Source: Chloroflexota bacterium (GTDB lineage: Bacteria > Chloroflexota > Dehalococcoidia > GIF9 > UBA5629). Taken from it: a DNA stretch of 8,562 bases. Every line of letters starts with the position of its first letter. The stretch's first letter is position 1. Shown here piece after piece: positions 1-5,810 of this stretch. The DNA lies in contig VGOF01000054.1 in assembly GCA_016875975.1 (NCBI GenBank), forward strand, positions 1 to 8,562, read 5' to 3'. A program made the position numbers and the translations under genes. The notes under the pieces were generated by a model. It worked only from the letters and a program-made list of their open reading frames with translations, made no database searches and had not been told where the DNA came from.

Positions 1-828
1 CTGGACAAGACCGGCGCTGGCGACCAGGGCATGATGTTTGGCTTTGCCTGCACTGAGACACCTGAGCTGATGCCTTTGCCCATTTCTCTGGCTCACAAGC
101 TGTGTCGCAGGTTAGCTCAGGTGCGGAAGGACAAGACCATACCCTATCTTCGCCCTGACGGCAAGTCTCAGGTGACCGTGGAGTATAGCCGTGGCAAGCC
201 AAAGAGGGTGGATTCGGTGGTCATCGGCGCGCACCATGCCCCGGGCGTTAGCCGCGACAAGATAGAGCGTGACATCAAAGAGAAGGTGGTCAAGGCTGTC
301 ATCCCATCCAATCTGATGGACGATAAGACCGCATACTACATCAACGGTGCCGGCCAGTTCATCATCGGCGGCCCGGTGTCGGATACTGGCTTCACCGGTC
401 GCAAGATACTGGTGGATACCTATGGAGGCTATGCTCGCCACGGCGGCGGCGCCTTCTCCGGCAAAGACCCCACCAAGGTTGACCGCTCTGCCAGCTATAT
501 GACGCGATACATCGCCAAGAACCTGGTGGCTGCCGGCCTGGCTGACCGTGCTGAAGTCCAGGTTTCCTACGTCATCGGCAAAGCCCACCCGCTGTCTATA
601 TCCTGCGAGACCTTTGGCACGGGGAAGGTATCTGACGAGATGATAATAGAGCTAATTAAGAAGCACTTCGACCTGCGACCTGAGGCCATCATCAGGCATT
701 TTGACCTGCGCCGTCCCATCTACCGCCAGACCGCTGCCTATGGGCATTTCGGCAGGGAAGATTTGGATTTGCCCTGGGAGAAGACGGACAAGGCAAAAAT
801 CCTCAAAGCTGAGGCTGGGCTGAAATGA
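1..828 (+). CDS. metK: S-adenosylmethionine synthetase (methionine adenosyltransferase), 5'-truncated by window edge
   Basis: This cytoplasmic enzyme makes S-adenosylmethionine from methionine and ATP, releasing phosphate and pyrophosphate. The reading frame is open from base 1 and gives 275 residues. The family is usually near 400, so about 120 amino-terminal residues lie outside the window. Two family signatures are visible: GAGDQGMMFG at visible residues 5-14 (the ATP/methionine site region) and the glycine-rich loop GGGAFSGKDPTKVDRS at about 148-163, which binds the triphosphate. Other typical stretches are TPELMPLPISLAHKL, YINGAGQFIIGGP and the carboxy-terminal AAYGHFGR. The stop codon TGA overlaps the ATG of the next gene (ATGA), so the two are translationally coupled. 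The promoter is upstream of the window. Identification is secure, and nothing in the visible part suggests damage. Confidence 0.97.
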   Translation: MDKTGAGDQGMMFGFACTETPELMPLPISLAHKLCRRLAQVRKDKTIPYLRPDGKSQVTVEYSRGKPKRVDSVVIGAHHAPGVSRDKIERDIKEKVVKAVIPSNLMDDKTAYYINGAGQFIIGGPVSDTGFTGRKILVDTYGGYARHGGGAFSGKDPTKVDRSASYMTRYIAKNLVAAGLADRAEVQVSYVIGKAHPLSISCETFGTGKVSDEMIIELIKKHFDLRPEAIIRHFDLRRPIYRQTAAYGHFGREDLDLPWEKTDKAKILKAEAGLK

Positions 829-2240
829 TCAAATTCGGAACTGATGGCTGGCGGGCGGTTATCGCCGAAGACTTCACCTTCGATAACGTCAGGGCCTGTG
901 CCCAGGGGACGGCAGATTACCTGGACGAGGCAGGGTTTGCTGGACTTGGCCTGGTCATTGGCTATGATACCCGTTTCGCCTCTGAGGATTTTGCCGCCGC
1001 TGTGGCCGAAGTGCTGGCTGCCAACAACATCAGGGTTCATCTTTGCTCCCAGGCAGCGCCTACGCCGGTGATAAGTTATCTGGTCACTGCCACGAAGTCG
1101 GCCGGCGCCGTAATCATCACTGCCAGCCATAACCCGGGGAAGTGGAACGGCTTCAAGTACAAGGACTCTACCGGCGCCAGCGCTCCCACGGAGATTGTAG
1201 CGACCATAGAGGAGAACGCCAACCAAGCGCTGGCTTCGTGCAGCGTCAAGCGCATGGCGCTGTCGGAAGGGCTAAAGAGCGGATTTATCGCCTACATCGA
1301 CCCGGTTGAAGCCTACTTTCAGCAAATAGAACGTCTGGTTGACCTGGAAGCCATCCGCCGGAGCAGCCTCAAGGTCATTGTTGACTCTATGTATGGCGCC
1401 GGCATGGGCTACTTCAAGAAGCTCCTTCACGGTGGGAAGATTCAGATTATGGAGATAAACGGTGAGCGCAATCCTTGTTTTCCGGATGTCCAGCCTGAGC
1501 CTATTGCTAAAAATCTAGCAAAGCTCTCCGGAACGGTGCGAGAGCAAAAGGCTAGTGTAGGCATTGCCAACGATGGCGATGCTGACCGCATCGGCATCGT
1601 GGATGAGAACGGCGAGTTTCTCAATCAACTCCAAGTCTTTGCCCTGCTCACGCTTTATTTCCTGGAGGTGCGCAAAGAGCGTGGCGCTATAGTCAAGACG
1701 CTGACCGATACCAACATGCTCGATATGCTGGGGGAGGAATATGGTGTCCCTGTTTACGAGACGCCAGTGGGCTTCAAATACGTGGCGCCGGTGATGAAAG
1801 AGAAGGATGCCATGATAGGCGGTGAGGAGAGCGGGGGATACGGCTTCCGCGGCCATGTACCCGAAAGAGATGGTATCCTCGCTGGCCTGTACTTCCTCGA
1901 CCTCATGATAAAGACGGGTAAAACGCCTTCGCAGCTATTGGACTATCTGTTCAGCAAAGTAGGGCCGCACTTCTATGACCGCATCGATGTACATATAACC
2001 CCGGAGCAGAAGCAGCCCTTCGCTGACAGGCTGGCAAAAGGCAAGGTGGAATCCGTGGCCGGCATCAAAGTGAAAAAGCTGGACACCAGGGACGGCTACA
2101 AGTACTGTCTGGCCGATAATTCCTGGCTGCTGATTCGTTTTTCGGGAACCGAGCCGTTGATTCGCATCTATGCCGAGGCGCAAAGCCAGAAGCAGATACA
2201 GAAGCTGCTGGATGGCGGCCAGAAGATACTGGGCATCTGA
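825..2240 (+). CDS. Phosphoglucomutase/phosphomannomutase family protein (alpha-D-phosphohexomutase)
   Basis: A 471-residue cytoplasmic enzyme moving phosphate between C6 and C1 of a hexose through a phosphoserine and a bisphosphate intermediate. All four family elements are seen in order. Residues 99-104 are TASHNP with the phospho-accepting Ser101. DGDADR at 250-255 supplies the three Mg-binding aspartates (250, 252, 254). GEESGG at 333-338 is the sugar-binding loop. RFSGTEP at 438-444 is the phosphate-binding loop of domain 4. The length is normal for the family. The ATG overlaps the metK stop by 4 bp, and a GAGG at 811-814 is a possible ribosome site. The next gene is a phosphoglucose/phosphomannose isomerase, so glucose and mannose phosphates are the likely substrates. 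Sequence alone does not decide between phosphoglucomutase, phosphomannomutase and phosphoglucosamine mutase. The motif TASHNPGKWNGFK is less like the usual GlmM form. Confidence 0.93.
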   Translation: MIKFGTDGWRAVIAEDFTFDNVRACAQGTADYLDEAGFAGLGLVIGYDTRFASEDFAAAVAEVLAANNIRVHLCSQAAPTPVISYLVTATKSAGAVIITASHNPGKWNGFKYKDSTGASAPTEIVATIEENANQALASCSVKRMALSEGLKSGFIAYIDPVEAYFQQIERLVDLEAIRRSSLKVIVDSMYGAGMGYFKKLLHGGKIQIMEINGERNPCFPDVQPEPIAKNLAKLSGTVREQKASVGIANDGDADRIGIVDENGEFLNQLQVFALLTLYFLEVRKERGAIVKTLTDTNMLDMLGEEYGVPVYETPVGFKYVAPVMKEKDAMIGGEESGGYGFRGHVPERDGILAGLYFLDLMIKTGKTPSQLLDYLFSKVGPHFYDRIDVHITPEQKQPFADRLAKGKVESVAGIKVKKLDTRDGYKYCLADNSWLLIRFSGTEPLIRIYAEAQSQKQIQKLLDGGQKILGI

Positions 2241-2243
2241 GAC

Positions 2244-3305
2244 ATGGTCAATCTGGACGACCCACAGGTGTACCGACAGCTAGACCCTGGGGGGATGCTG
2301 GCGCAGCTTCATGGCTTTCCTGAGCAGTGCCGCGCTGCCTGGCAGAAGGCAAAAGACTTTAAGCTACCCAGAGGATATGCGGGGGTAGATAAGGTGGTCA
2401 TCCTGGGGATGGGTGGTTCTGCCATTGGTGGTGATTTCCTGCGCAGCCTGCTTTTGTCAAACAGTAAGCCCATTGTCTTTGTGGCCCGCGATTATGACCT
2501 GCCGGCTTTCGTCGATGATAAAACGCTGGTAATCGCCTCCAGCTACTCAGGCAATACTGAAGAAACGCTATCGGCCTTTGGGCAGGCGCTGAAGACGGGC
2601 TGCAAGAAGCTGGCCATAACCACCGGCGGCAAGCTCAGAGAGATGGCCGACGAGGCCAAGGTGCCTGCCTTCATCGTGGAACACAAATCCTCGCCCCGGG
2701 CTGCGCTGGGCTATAGCCTGATGCCCCTGATAGCATTCATGCAGCAACTGGGATTCCTGAAGAAAGCGGGTGAAGTAGAGGAGATGCTGGCGGTCCTGGA
2801 GAATGCCCTCGATGAACTAAGAGAGACCGTTGCCACCGGTTCCAATCAGGCCAAGCAGCTTGCCCGGAAGCTCCACGGCAGAATCGCCGTGATTTACGGC
2901 GCTGGCACCCTGTCTGATGTTGCCCGCAGGTGGAAGACGCAAATCAACGAAAACAGCAAAGCCTGGGCATTCTACGAGGTTTTTCCTGAGCTAAACCATA
3001 ATGCCGTGGTCGGTTACCGGTTCCCCCAGGAGCTGGCATCGAAGATGTTCGTGGTCATTCTCCGTTGTCCTTCGCTCCACCTCCGCACGCAGCTCCGCCA
3101 CCAGATAACCGGAGAGCTATTGGAGCAAAGCGACATCGCCTATCAGGTAATAGATGCCAGCGGCAGAGACGCCCTCAGCCAGATGATAAGCCTGGTGTTC
3201 CTCGGCGACTGGGTCAGCTACTATCTGGCTGTGCTGTACCAGACCGACCCCACCCCCGTAAAGCCAATCGATTATCTCAAAAAGCGCCTGAGCGAATCGA
3301 AGTAG
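2244..3305 (+). CDS. Bifunctional phosphoglucose/phosphomannose isomerase
   Basis: A 353-residue SIS-domain isomerase that interconverts glucose-6-P or mannose-6-P with fructose-6-P. This is the short PGI/PMI family known from archaea and some bacteria, distinct from the roughly 550-residue classical PGI. The first SIS domain carries GMGGSAIGGD at residues 55-64 and the sugar-phosphate loop SSYSGNTEET at 99-108. The second half has INENSKAWA with Glu236 and ELNHNAVVGY with His252. By family knowledge of the archaeal enzymes, these are the catalytic glutamate and histidine. The carboxy end DPTPVKPIDYLKKRL is also typical. It starts 3 bp after the mutase stop with no strong ribosome site, suggesting coupling. 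With the upstream mutase it forms a route from fructose-6-P to hexose-1-P, feeding nucleotide-sugar or compatible-solute synthesis (inference). It is the last gene of the operon. Confidence 0.94.
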   Translation: MVNLDDPQVYRQLDPGGMLAQLHGFPEQCRAAWQKAKDFKLPRGYAGVDKVVILGMGGSAIGGDFLRSLLLSNSKPIVFVARDYDLPAFVDDKTLVIASSYSGNTEETLSAFGQALKTGCKKLAITTGGKLREMADEAKVPAFIVEHKSSPRAALGYSLMPLIAFMQQLGFLKKAGEVEEMLAVLENALDELRETVATGSNQAKQLARKLHGRIAVIYGAGTLSDVARRWKTQINENSKAWAFYEVFPELNHNAVVGYRFPQELASKMFVVILRCPSLHLRTQLRHQITGELLEQSDIAYQVIDASGRDALSQMISLVFLGDWVSYYLAVLYQTDPTPVKPIDYLKKRLSESK

Positions 3306-3347
3306 AGCGCTACGTCCGCAGTCAGAAAAACTTGCAAAATGATGGTG

Positions 3348-3380
3348 CTACTGTAGAAATGCAATGCAAAATTACAGTAG
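3348..3380. repeat. 8-bp inverted repeat interleaved with the direct repeat
   Basis: CTACTGTA at 3348-3355 and its exact complement TACAGTAG at 3373-3380 flank a 17-nt loop. The first arm overlaps the first direct-repeat copy, and the second arm falls between the copies. The stem is AT-rich and has no T-tract, so a terminator role is doubtful. Confidence 0.65.
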
Positions 3381-3400
3381 TAATGTAAAAATGCAATGCA
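3349..3400. repeat. 20-bp direct repeat pair, 32-bp period
   Basis: Two copies, at 3349-3368 and 3381-3400, match at 18 of 20 positions. Both end in GAAATGCAATGCA or AAAATGCAATGCA. The mismatches are at the third and eighth positions. Only two units exist, so this is not a CRISPR array. It could be a regulatory tandem site or the residue of a dispersed intergenic repeat family. Confidence 0.75.
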
Positions 3401-3506
3401 GCACTATGGCAAGAGACAGCATTCGTACCGTTCTGGCCCCGTAGACGTCATGCCTGCGGAGGCGTTCTTCAAAGCGCTGCACCGTGGCGAAATCCTCTAA
3501 CTTCAT
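3372..3506 (-). CDS. Possible 44-residue ORF overlapping the TPR gene stop
   Basis: Reading the minus strand, ATG at 3506-3504 overlaps the TGA of the TPR gene as ATGA. A frame of 44 codons follows and ends with TAA inside the repeat cluster. The product begins MKLEDFATVQRFEERLRRHD, is charged in its first half, and ends in a hydrophobic stretch (LSLAIVLHCIFTLLL). I do not recognise it. The ATGA arrangement is how coupled genes look, but a chance frame of this length is also common. The carboxy end is encoded by repeat DNA, so it may be the truncated start of a lost gene or no gene at all. Confidence 0.25.
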   Translation of the reverse strand: MKLEDFATVQRFEERLRRHDVYGARTVRMLSLAIVLHCIFTLLL

Positions 3507-4123
3507 TGACGTTCGCTGAATCGCCCAATGTCTCTTTGGAAGTTGTTGATATTGTCTAGAACATTTCTGGCTAGACTGCTATTGGCGTCAATCTGCAGCG
3601 CCGTTTCCGCGTACTTGCGTGCTTTATCAAATTGAAGCGCAGAGAGGTAAGCAACTGCCAGGTCAGTCAAGATATTCATGTTAGTTGGCGCCAGGTCGAT
3701 TGCTCTGTGAAGATAGGCTAAGCCTTTTGCCTTGTCACCAGCGCAATGAATGGCCCATCCCAATCCACGCAGGTATTCACCATTGTTTGGGTCTTTATCA
3801 ACAGCCACCTCAAATGCGGCGATGGCCTTGTCCCATTGGCGCTGTATGGAATACGTGAAGCCTAAAAGGTAGTGGTAATTCGGCTTATCTGGCCTGCGAT
3901 CGATAGCTTTCCTGATGTGATTCTCTGCCAAATCGAGCTTCCTCAGCGTGAGGTAAATGTCACCGAGATAAGCATTTGCATACTCCACCGCAATATCGTT
4001 GTCACCATATCGGAGCAGAACGTACTTGTATATTTCGATAGCCTTATCGTAATCGCCCTGTTCTATGTGATTCTTTGCTTCATCCCATATAGTGTTGAGC
4101 TCGTGCCCGGTATTAGTATCCAT
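3503..4123 (-). CDS. Tetratricopeptide repeat (TPR) protein
   Basis: A 206-residue protein built almost wholly of TPR helical hairpins, which act as protein-binding scaffolds. About five repeats can be followed: residues 11-40 (AKNHIEQGDYDKAIEIYKYV), 47-80, 82-115 (HYLLGFTYSIQRQWDKAIAAFEVAV), 116-149 and 150-183. Each has the usual small residue at position 8, A or G near position 20 and P near position 32. A final helix runs from 184 to 206. There is no signal peptide or membrane segment, so it is probably cytoplasmic. The ATG at 4123 has AGGA six bases upstream, a good ribosome site. It stands alone on its strand apart from a possible overlapping small ORF downstream. The partner and role cannot be read from the sequence. 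Confidence 0.9.
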   Translation of the reverse strand: MDTNTGHELNTIWDEAKNHIEQGDYDKAIEIYKYVLLRYGDNDIAVEYANAYLGDIYLTLRKLDLAENHIRKAIDRRPDKPNYHYLLGFTYSIQRQWDKAIAAFEVAVDKDPNNGEYLRGLGWAIHCAGDKAKGLAYLHRAIDLAPTNMNILTDLAVAYLSALQFDKARKYAETALQIDANSSLARNVLDNINNFQRDIGRFSERQ

Positions 4124-4309
4124 GCTGTTTCCTGAGAACAGACTGCGCTCGCTTGTAGATTAGATATTACCACATTAGAGGACAAGCCCTATACATGCAG
4201 GCATTGGATTGTTAGTTGTTGAATTACAGCAACGCCTGACTGCACTTTTTGACGGAAAGTGACCTTAACAGGCTCAGGGGAAAATCGCGACTTTGGTGTT
4301 TACGCAAAG
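4124..4309. other. Divergent intergenic region upstream of TPR gene and mazEF
   Basis: This is the non-coding stretch between the divergent TPR gene and the mazEF promoter. A 6-bp inverted repeat, CACTTT at 4243-4248 with AAAGTG at 4256-4261 around a 7-nt loop, is the only clear structure. I could not find a convincing -35/-10 pair for the TPR gene. TTGTCC followed by several AT-rich hexamers on the minus strand around 4160-4190 is the best area. Confidence 0.4.
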
Positions 4310-4338
4310 TTGACAAACGTCTGCAAAAGAAGTATCTT
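4310..4338 (+). promoter_or_regulatory. Sigma-70-type promoter of mazEF
   Basis: TTGACA at 4310-4315 is a perfect -35. A 17-bp spacer leads to TATCTT at 4333-4338 as the -10 (4 of 6). Transcription would begin near 4345, leaving a short leader of about 23 nt before the ATG at 4368. Confidence 0.75.
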
Positions 4339-4350
4339 CATTGTAGATAC
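4332..4350. promoter_or_regulatory. Inverted repeat over the -10, probable antitoxin operator
   Basis: GTATCT at 4332-4337 and AGATAC at 4345-4350 are exact complements around a 7-nt centre. The site covers the -10 and the expected start of transcription. MazE-family antitoxins with an AbrB-type fold usually repress their own promoter, alone or with the toxin, so this position fits an autoregulatory operator. Binding is inferred. Confidence 0.6.
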
Positions 4351-4367
4351 CATTGGTGGAGGTTAGC

Positions 4368-4610
4368 ATGAAAACGCGTGTTCAGAAATGGGGTAACAGC
4401 CTTGCCTTGCGTATTCCCAAAGCTTTCGCTGACGAAGCAGGTCTCCAGAAAGAAACGCCTGTTGAATTGTCGCTGGCTGATGGAAAACTTGTTATCACAC
4501 CGGTAGCTAAACCGAAGCTGACCCTCAGGCGACTTCTGGCAAAGGTCACCGAAGAAAACCTGCATCACGAGATTGATACTGGCTCTGCCACAGGGAACGA
4601 AACGTGGTAG
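4368..4610 (+). CDS. mazE: MazE-family antitoxin (AbrB/SpoVT-like DNA-binding domain)
   Basis: An 80-residue antitoxin. Residues 1-47 (MKTRVQKWGNSLALRIPKAF, then a turn and LADGKLVITPV) form the swapped-hairpin AbrB fold that dimerises and binds DNA. Residues 50-80 (LRRLLAKVTEENLHHEIDTG ending GNETW) match the flexible acidic tail of MazE that wraps around and blocks the toxin. ATG 4368 is chosen because GGAGG at 4358-4362 sits five bases upstream. The in-frame TTG at 4353 would leave no room for a ribosome site and would lie closer to the operator. The stop overlaps the toxin start by 7 bp, the usual arrangement that keeps antitoxin ahead of toxin. Confidence 0.94.
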   Translation: MKTRVQKWGNSLALRIPKAFADEAGLQKETPVELSLADGKLVITPVAKPKLTLRRLLAKVTEENLHHEIDTGSATGNETW

Positions 4611-4951
4611 ATGCCCAGTCTTATATTCCTCAATGCGGGGATGTGGTGTGGATTACTTTAACTCCGCAAGCAGGTCATGAACAAGCAGGACGGCGCCCTG
4701 CCGTAGTACTATCACCTAAAAGCTATAATGGCAAGACGGGACTGGCTATTCTTTGTCCTGTCACCAGCCATATAAAAGGCTATCCTTTCGAGGTTCTTCT
4801 TCCAGCAGGGTTGCCGGTAGCAGGGGCAATTTTATCTGACCAGGTAAAGAATTTAGATTGGCGCGTTCGAAATGCAGAATTGATATACACCCTGCCGCCT
4901 GAAACTACCTCGGAGGTGCTCCAGAAGCTGGTAACGTTGTTTTCGCAATAA
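4604..4951 (+). CDS. mazF: MazF/PemK-family toxin, sequence-specific mRNA endoribonuclease
   Basis: A 115-residue ribosome-independent RNase that cleaves single-stranded mRNA at short motifs and halts growth when freed from MazE. The family core is intact: GDVVWITLTPQAGHEQAGRR at 12-31, leading into PAVVLSP; the Thr-containing strand CPVTSHIKGYPFEVLLP at 51-67; and LSDQVKNLDWRVR at 77-89. The first two blocks resemble E. coli MazF (EQAGxRPAVVLSP, KGYPFEV). The only sensible start is GTG 4604, seven bases inside the antitoxin gene, with AGGGA at 4592-4596 as ribosome site. No ATG lies in frame nearby. Length is normal and there is no frameshift, so the toxin looks functional. The cut site cannot be predicted from sequence. 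Confidence 0.95.
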   Translation: MVDAQSYIPQCGDVVWITLTPQAGHEQAGRRPAVVLSPKSYNGKTGLAILCPVTSHIKGYPFEVLLPAGLPVAGAILSDQVKNLDWRVRNAELIYTLPPETTSEVLQKLVTLFSQ

Positions 4952-5052
4952 GAAAAATCATTACACTCGTGATATTCGTGCGATCGCACTCGTTTACTAT
5001 GGTGCCTGACCGATTGCACTTTAAAATGGGGTGTGTGATAAGATGGGTGGCG

Positions 5053-5172
5053 ATGCTGATATTCAGCTACGGGACACTGGTGGCCCCTTTGTTCCGTGAT
5101 GCCAGGGAGTTCACGCCGGGGTTCTGCGGCATGAGGGCTGGAGAAAGGGTGCTGGATGTGTGCTGCGTTTAA
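5053..5172 (+). pseudogene. Amino-terminal fragment of a class I SAM-dependent methyltransferase
   Basis: The frame reads MLIFSYGTLVAPLFRDAREF, then TPGFCGMRAGERVLDVCC, then valine and a stop. The order of a short hydrophobic head, an arginine-rich helix and GERVLDVCC is how UbiE-like methyltransferases run into motif I (usually VLDVxCGTG). Here the sequence breaks exactly after the CC of motif I and ends one residue later, so the glycines that bind SAM and the rest of the roughly 200-residue domain are missing. The following bases show no continuation in any plus frame. I infer a deletion or rearrangement junction at about 5166. The fragment could not act as a methyltransferase. Upstream similarity could begin slightly before the ATG. 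Confidence 0.6.
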
Positions 5173-5272
5173 TCTGTCATTTTGGCTTTTAGCTTTTGAT
5201 TTTTAACTTTGGTGGGGACTGCTTTGTCCTTCAGCGGAGGGATTCGCAATGGCTGATTGAAAAAGGAGCGCA

Positions 5273-5302
5273 ATGACAACCTGTTAGCTGTCGTGCTAAT
5301 AT
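5273..5302 (+). promoter_or_regulatory. Possible promoter of the membrane miniprotein gene
   Basis: ATGACA at 5273-5278 (5 of 6) and TAATAT at 5297-5302 (4 of 6) are separated by 18 bp. This is a moderate match only; the AT-rich TTATTATAA near 5313-5321 could instead serve as the -10. Confidence 0.35.
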
Positions 5303-5354
5303 AGCCGGCACATTATTATAAGAAACAGAGAATGTACCTAATAAGGGAGGAGCT

Positions 5355-5513
5355 ATGAGCATCTTATTGACTATTGGGATTATCATCTTCATTTTGTGGT
5401 TGCTGGGCTTCATCTTTTTCCGCAGTTTGGGCTGGCTGCTCCATGTAGCCCTTATTATTGCGGTCATTCTCTTGATTATCTGGCTACTGCGTAATGTGCT
5501 CGGGCTTTTTTGA
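5355..5513 (+). CDS. Small hydrophobic membrane protein, lmo0937/DUF5670-like
   Basis: A 52-residue protein missed by length cut-offs. It begins MSILLTIGIIIFILWLLGFI, then a short polar turn (FRSLGW) and a second hydrophobic stretch (LLHVALIIAVILLIIWLL), ending RNVLGLF. Two membrane helices with a tight turn around Arg23 and His30 match the pattern of the lmo0937-type family: LLxIxxxLxxLWLLGF, then a central G-hL-H, then LLVIAxIxxxI. These proteins are widespread, usually single genes, and of unknown function. AAGGGAGG at 5343-5350 is a strong ribosome site four bases before the ATG, which supports real translation. It stands between the methyltransferase remnant and the convergent zinc-ribbon gene. 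Confidence 0.8.
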   Translation: MSILLTIGIIIFILWLLGFIFFRSLGWLLHVALIIAVILLIIWLLRNVLGLF

Positions 5514-5528
5514 TGTTATTCCCAGACA

Positions 5529-5540
5529 CTCTCTAGAGAG
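5529..5540. repeat. Perfect 12-bp palindrome CTCTCTAGAGAG
   Basis: The palindrome lies 15 bp after the miniprotein stop, in the gap between convergent genes. It may be part of transcript termination or processing; no T-run follows. Confidence 0.5.
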
Positions 5541-5560
5541 GAGAGAACTCGGTTTGTCCG

Positions 5561-5592
5561 TGAGGCGACCTGCCTCAGTGGGAGACGCCTCA
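5561..5592 (-). terminator. Stem-loop at the 3' end of the zinc-ribbon gene
   Basis: TGAGGCG at 5561-5567 pairs exactly with CGCCTCA at 5586-5592. The second arm includes the stop codon of the minus-strand gene. A shorter nested stem, GAGGC (5562-5566) with GCCTC (5572-5576), is an alternative fold. No T-tract follows, so an intrinsic terminator is uncertain; 3' end protection is another possibility. Confidence 0.35.
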
Positions 5593-5775
5593 GGTGGGAG
5601 CGGTTGGAGCGCAACCGCCAGCCGAAGACCCGCCTTTGGCAAAGGCAGAGAATATTCTGCGCGGGCGCTCGGCTTTGCACCTGGGACATTTGACCTGGCT
5701 ATCGCTTTCGGTCATTCCACGCCGCTGCTCGAATTTCTCTCCGCAGCTCTGACATTGGTACTCATAAATCGGCAT
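5590..5775 (-). CDS. FmdB-family zinc-ribbon protein
   Basis: A 61-residue protein. It starts MPIYEYQCQSCGEKFE and has a second CPRC knuckle. Cys8, Cys11, Cys30 and Cys33 form a four-cysteine zinc ribbon. The tail, SAFAKGGSSAGGCAPTAPT, is Gly/Ser/Ala-rich and disordered, as is usual in this family. The name comes from a putative regulator of formamidase, but for most members the role is unknown, so only the fold is assigned. The ATG at 5775 is fixed by the conserved MPIYEY opening. The nearest purine-rich ribosome site (AGAGGT at 5788-5793) is 12 bases away, rather far. It is transcribed away from the exported-protein gene. Confidence 0.92.
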   Translation of the reverse strand: MPIYEYQCQSCGEKFEQRRGMTESDSQVKCPRCKAERPRRIFSAFAKGGSSAGGCAPTAPT

Positions 5776-5810
5776 CTCTGTTCAGCACCTCTCAACTGTG
5801 TATGAGATAA

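Larger units (their letters stand above)
3306..3502. other. Intergenic region with repeats between convergent operons
   Basis: About 200 bp separate the convergent isomerase and TPR genes. The stretch holds a direct repeat and an inverted repeat (3348-3400, listed separately) and a possible minus-strand short ORF. I do not see a GC-rich stem followed by a T-run that would serve as a standard terminator for either gene. Confidence 0.6.
4952..5354. other. Intergenic region with a decayed gene and a palindrome
   Basis: About 400 bp lie between mazF and the membrane miniprotein. The stretch contains, in order, the 12-bp palindrome GTGCGATCGCAC at 4978-4989 flanked by two CACTCGT copies (4964-4970 and 4987-4993); a methyltransferase fragment (5053-5172); a T-rich low-complexity run at about 5175-5210; and the likely promoter of the next gene. 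Nothing else is coding as far as I can see. Confidence 0.6.

Noticed and set aside
112..588. Long open frame antisense to metK
   Set aside because: Shadow of a fully conserved metK frame; the translated product has no recognisable domain and no ribosome site.
738..1226. Open frame antisense to the mutase start
   Set aside because: Shadow frame across the well-conserved TASHNP region; no independent signal.
3065..3388. Plus-strand frame running from the isomerase into the repeats
   Set aside because: Out of frame with the conserved isomerase and made of low-information Pro/Arg/Gln sequence.
3349..3400. CRISPR array
   Set aside because: Only two short repeats with a 12-bp gap and no cas genes.
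4353..4367. TTG start giving mazE five extra residues
   Set aside because: It would fall on the ribosome-site bases; ATG 4368 has GGAGG at the right distance and the family opening MKTRVQKWG.
4969..5052. Extension of the methyltransferase fragment upstream to 4969
   Set aside because: Residues before the ATG at 5053 do not resemble the family and run through the palindrome; treated as non-coding.
5494..5805. 103-residue plus-strand frame over the zinc-ribbon gene
   Set aside because: The minus strand encodes a clear FmdB zinc ribbon with four conserved cysteines; the plus frame is its shadow and has no ribosome site.
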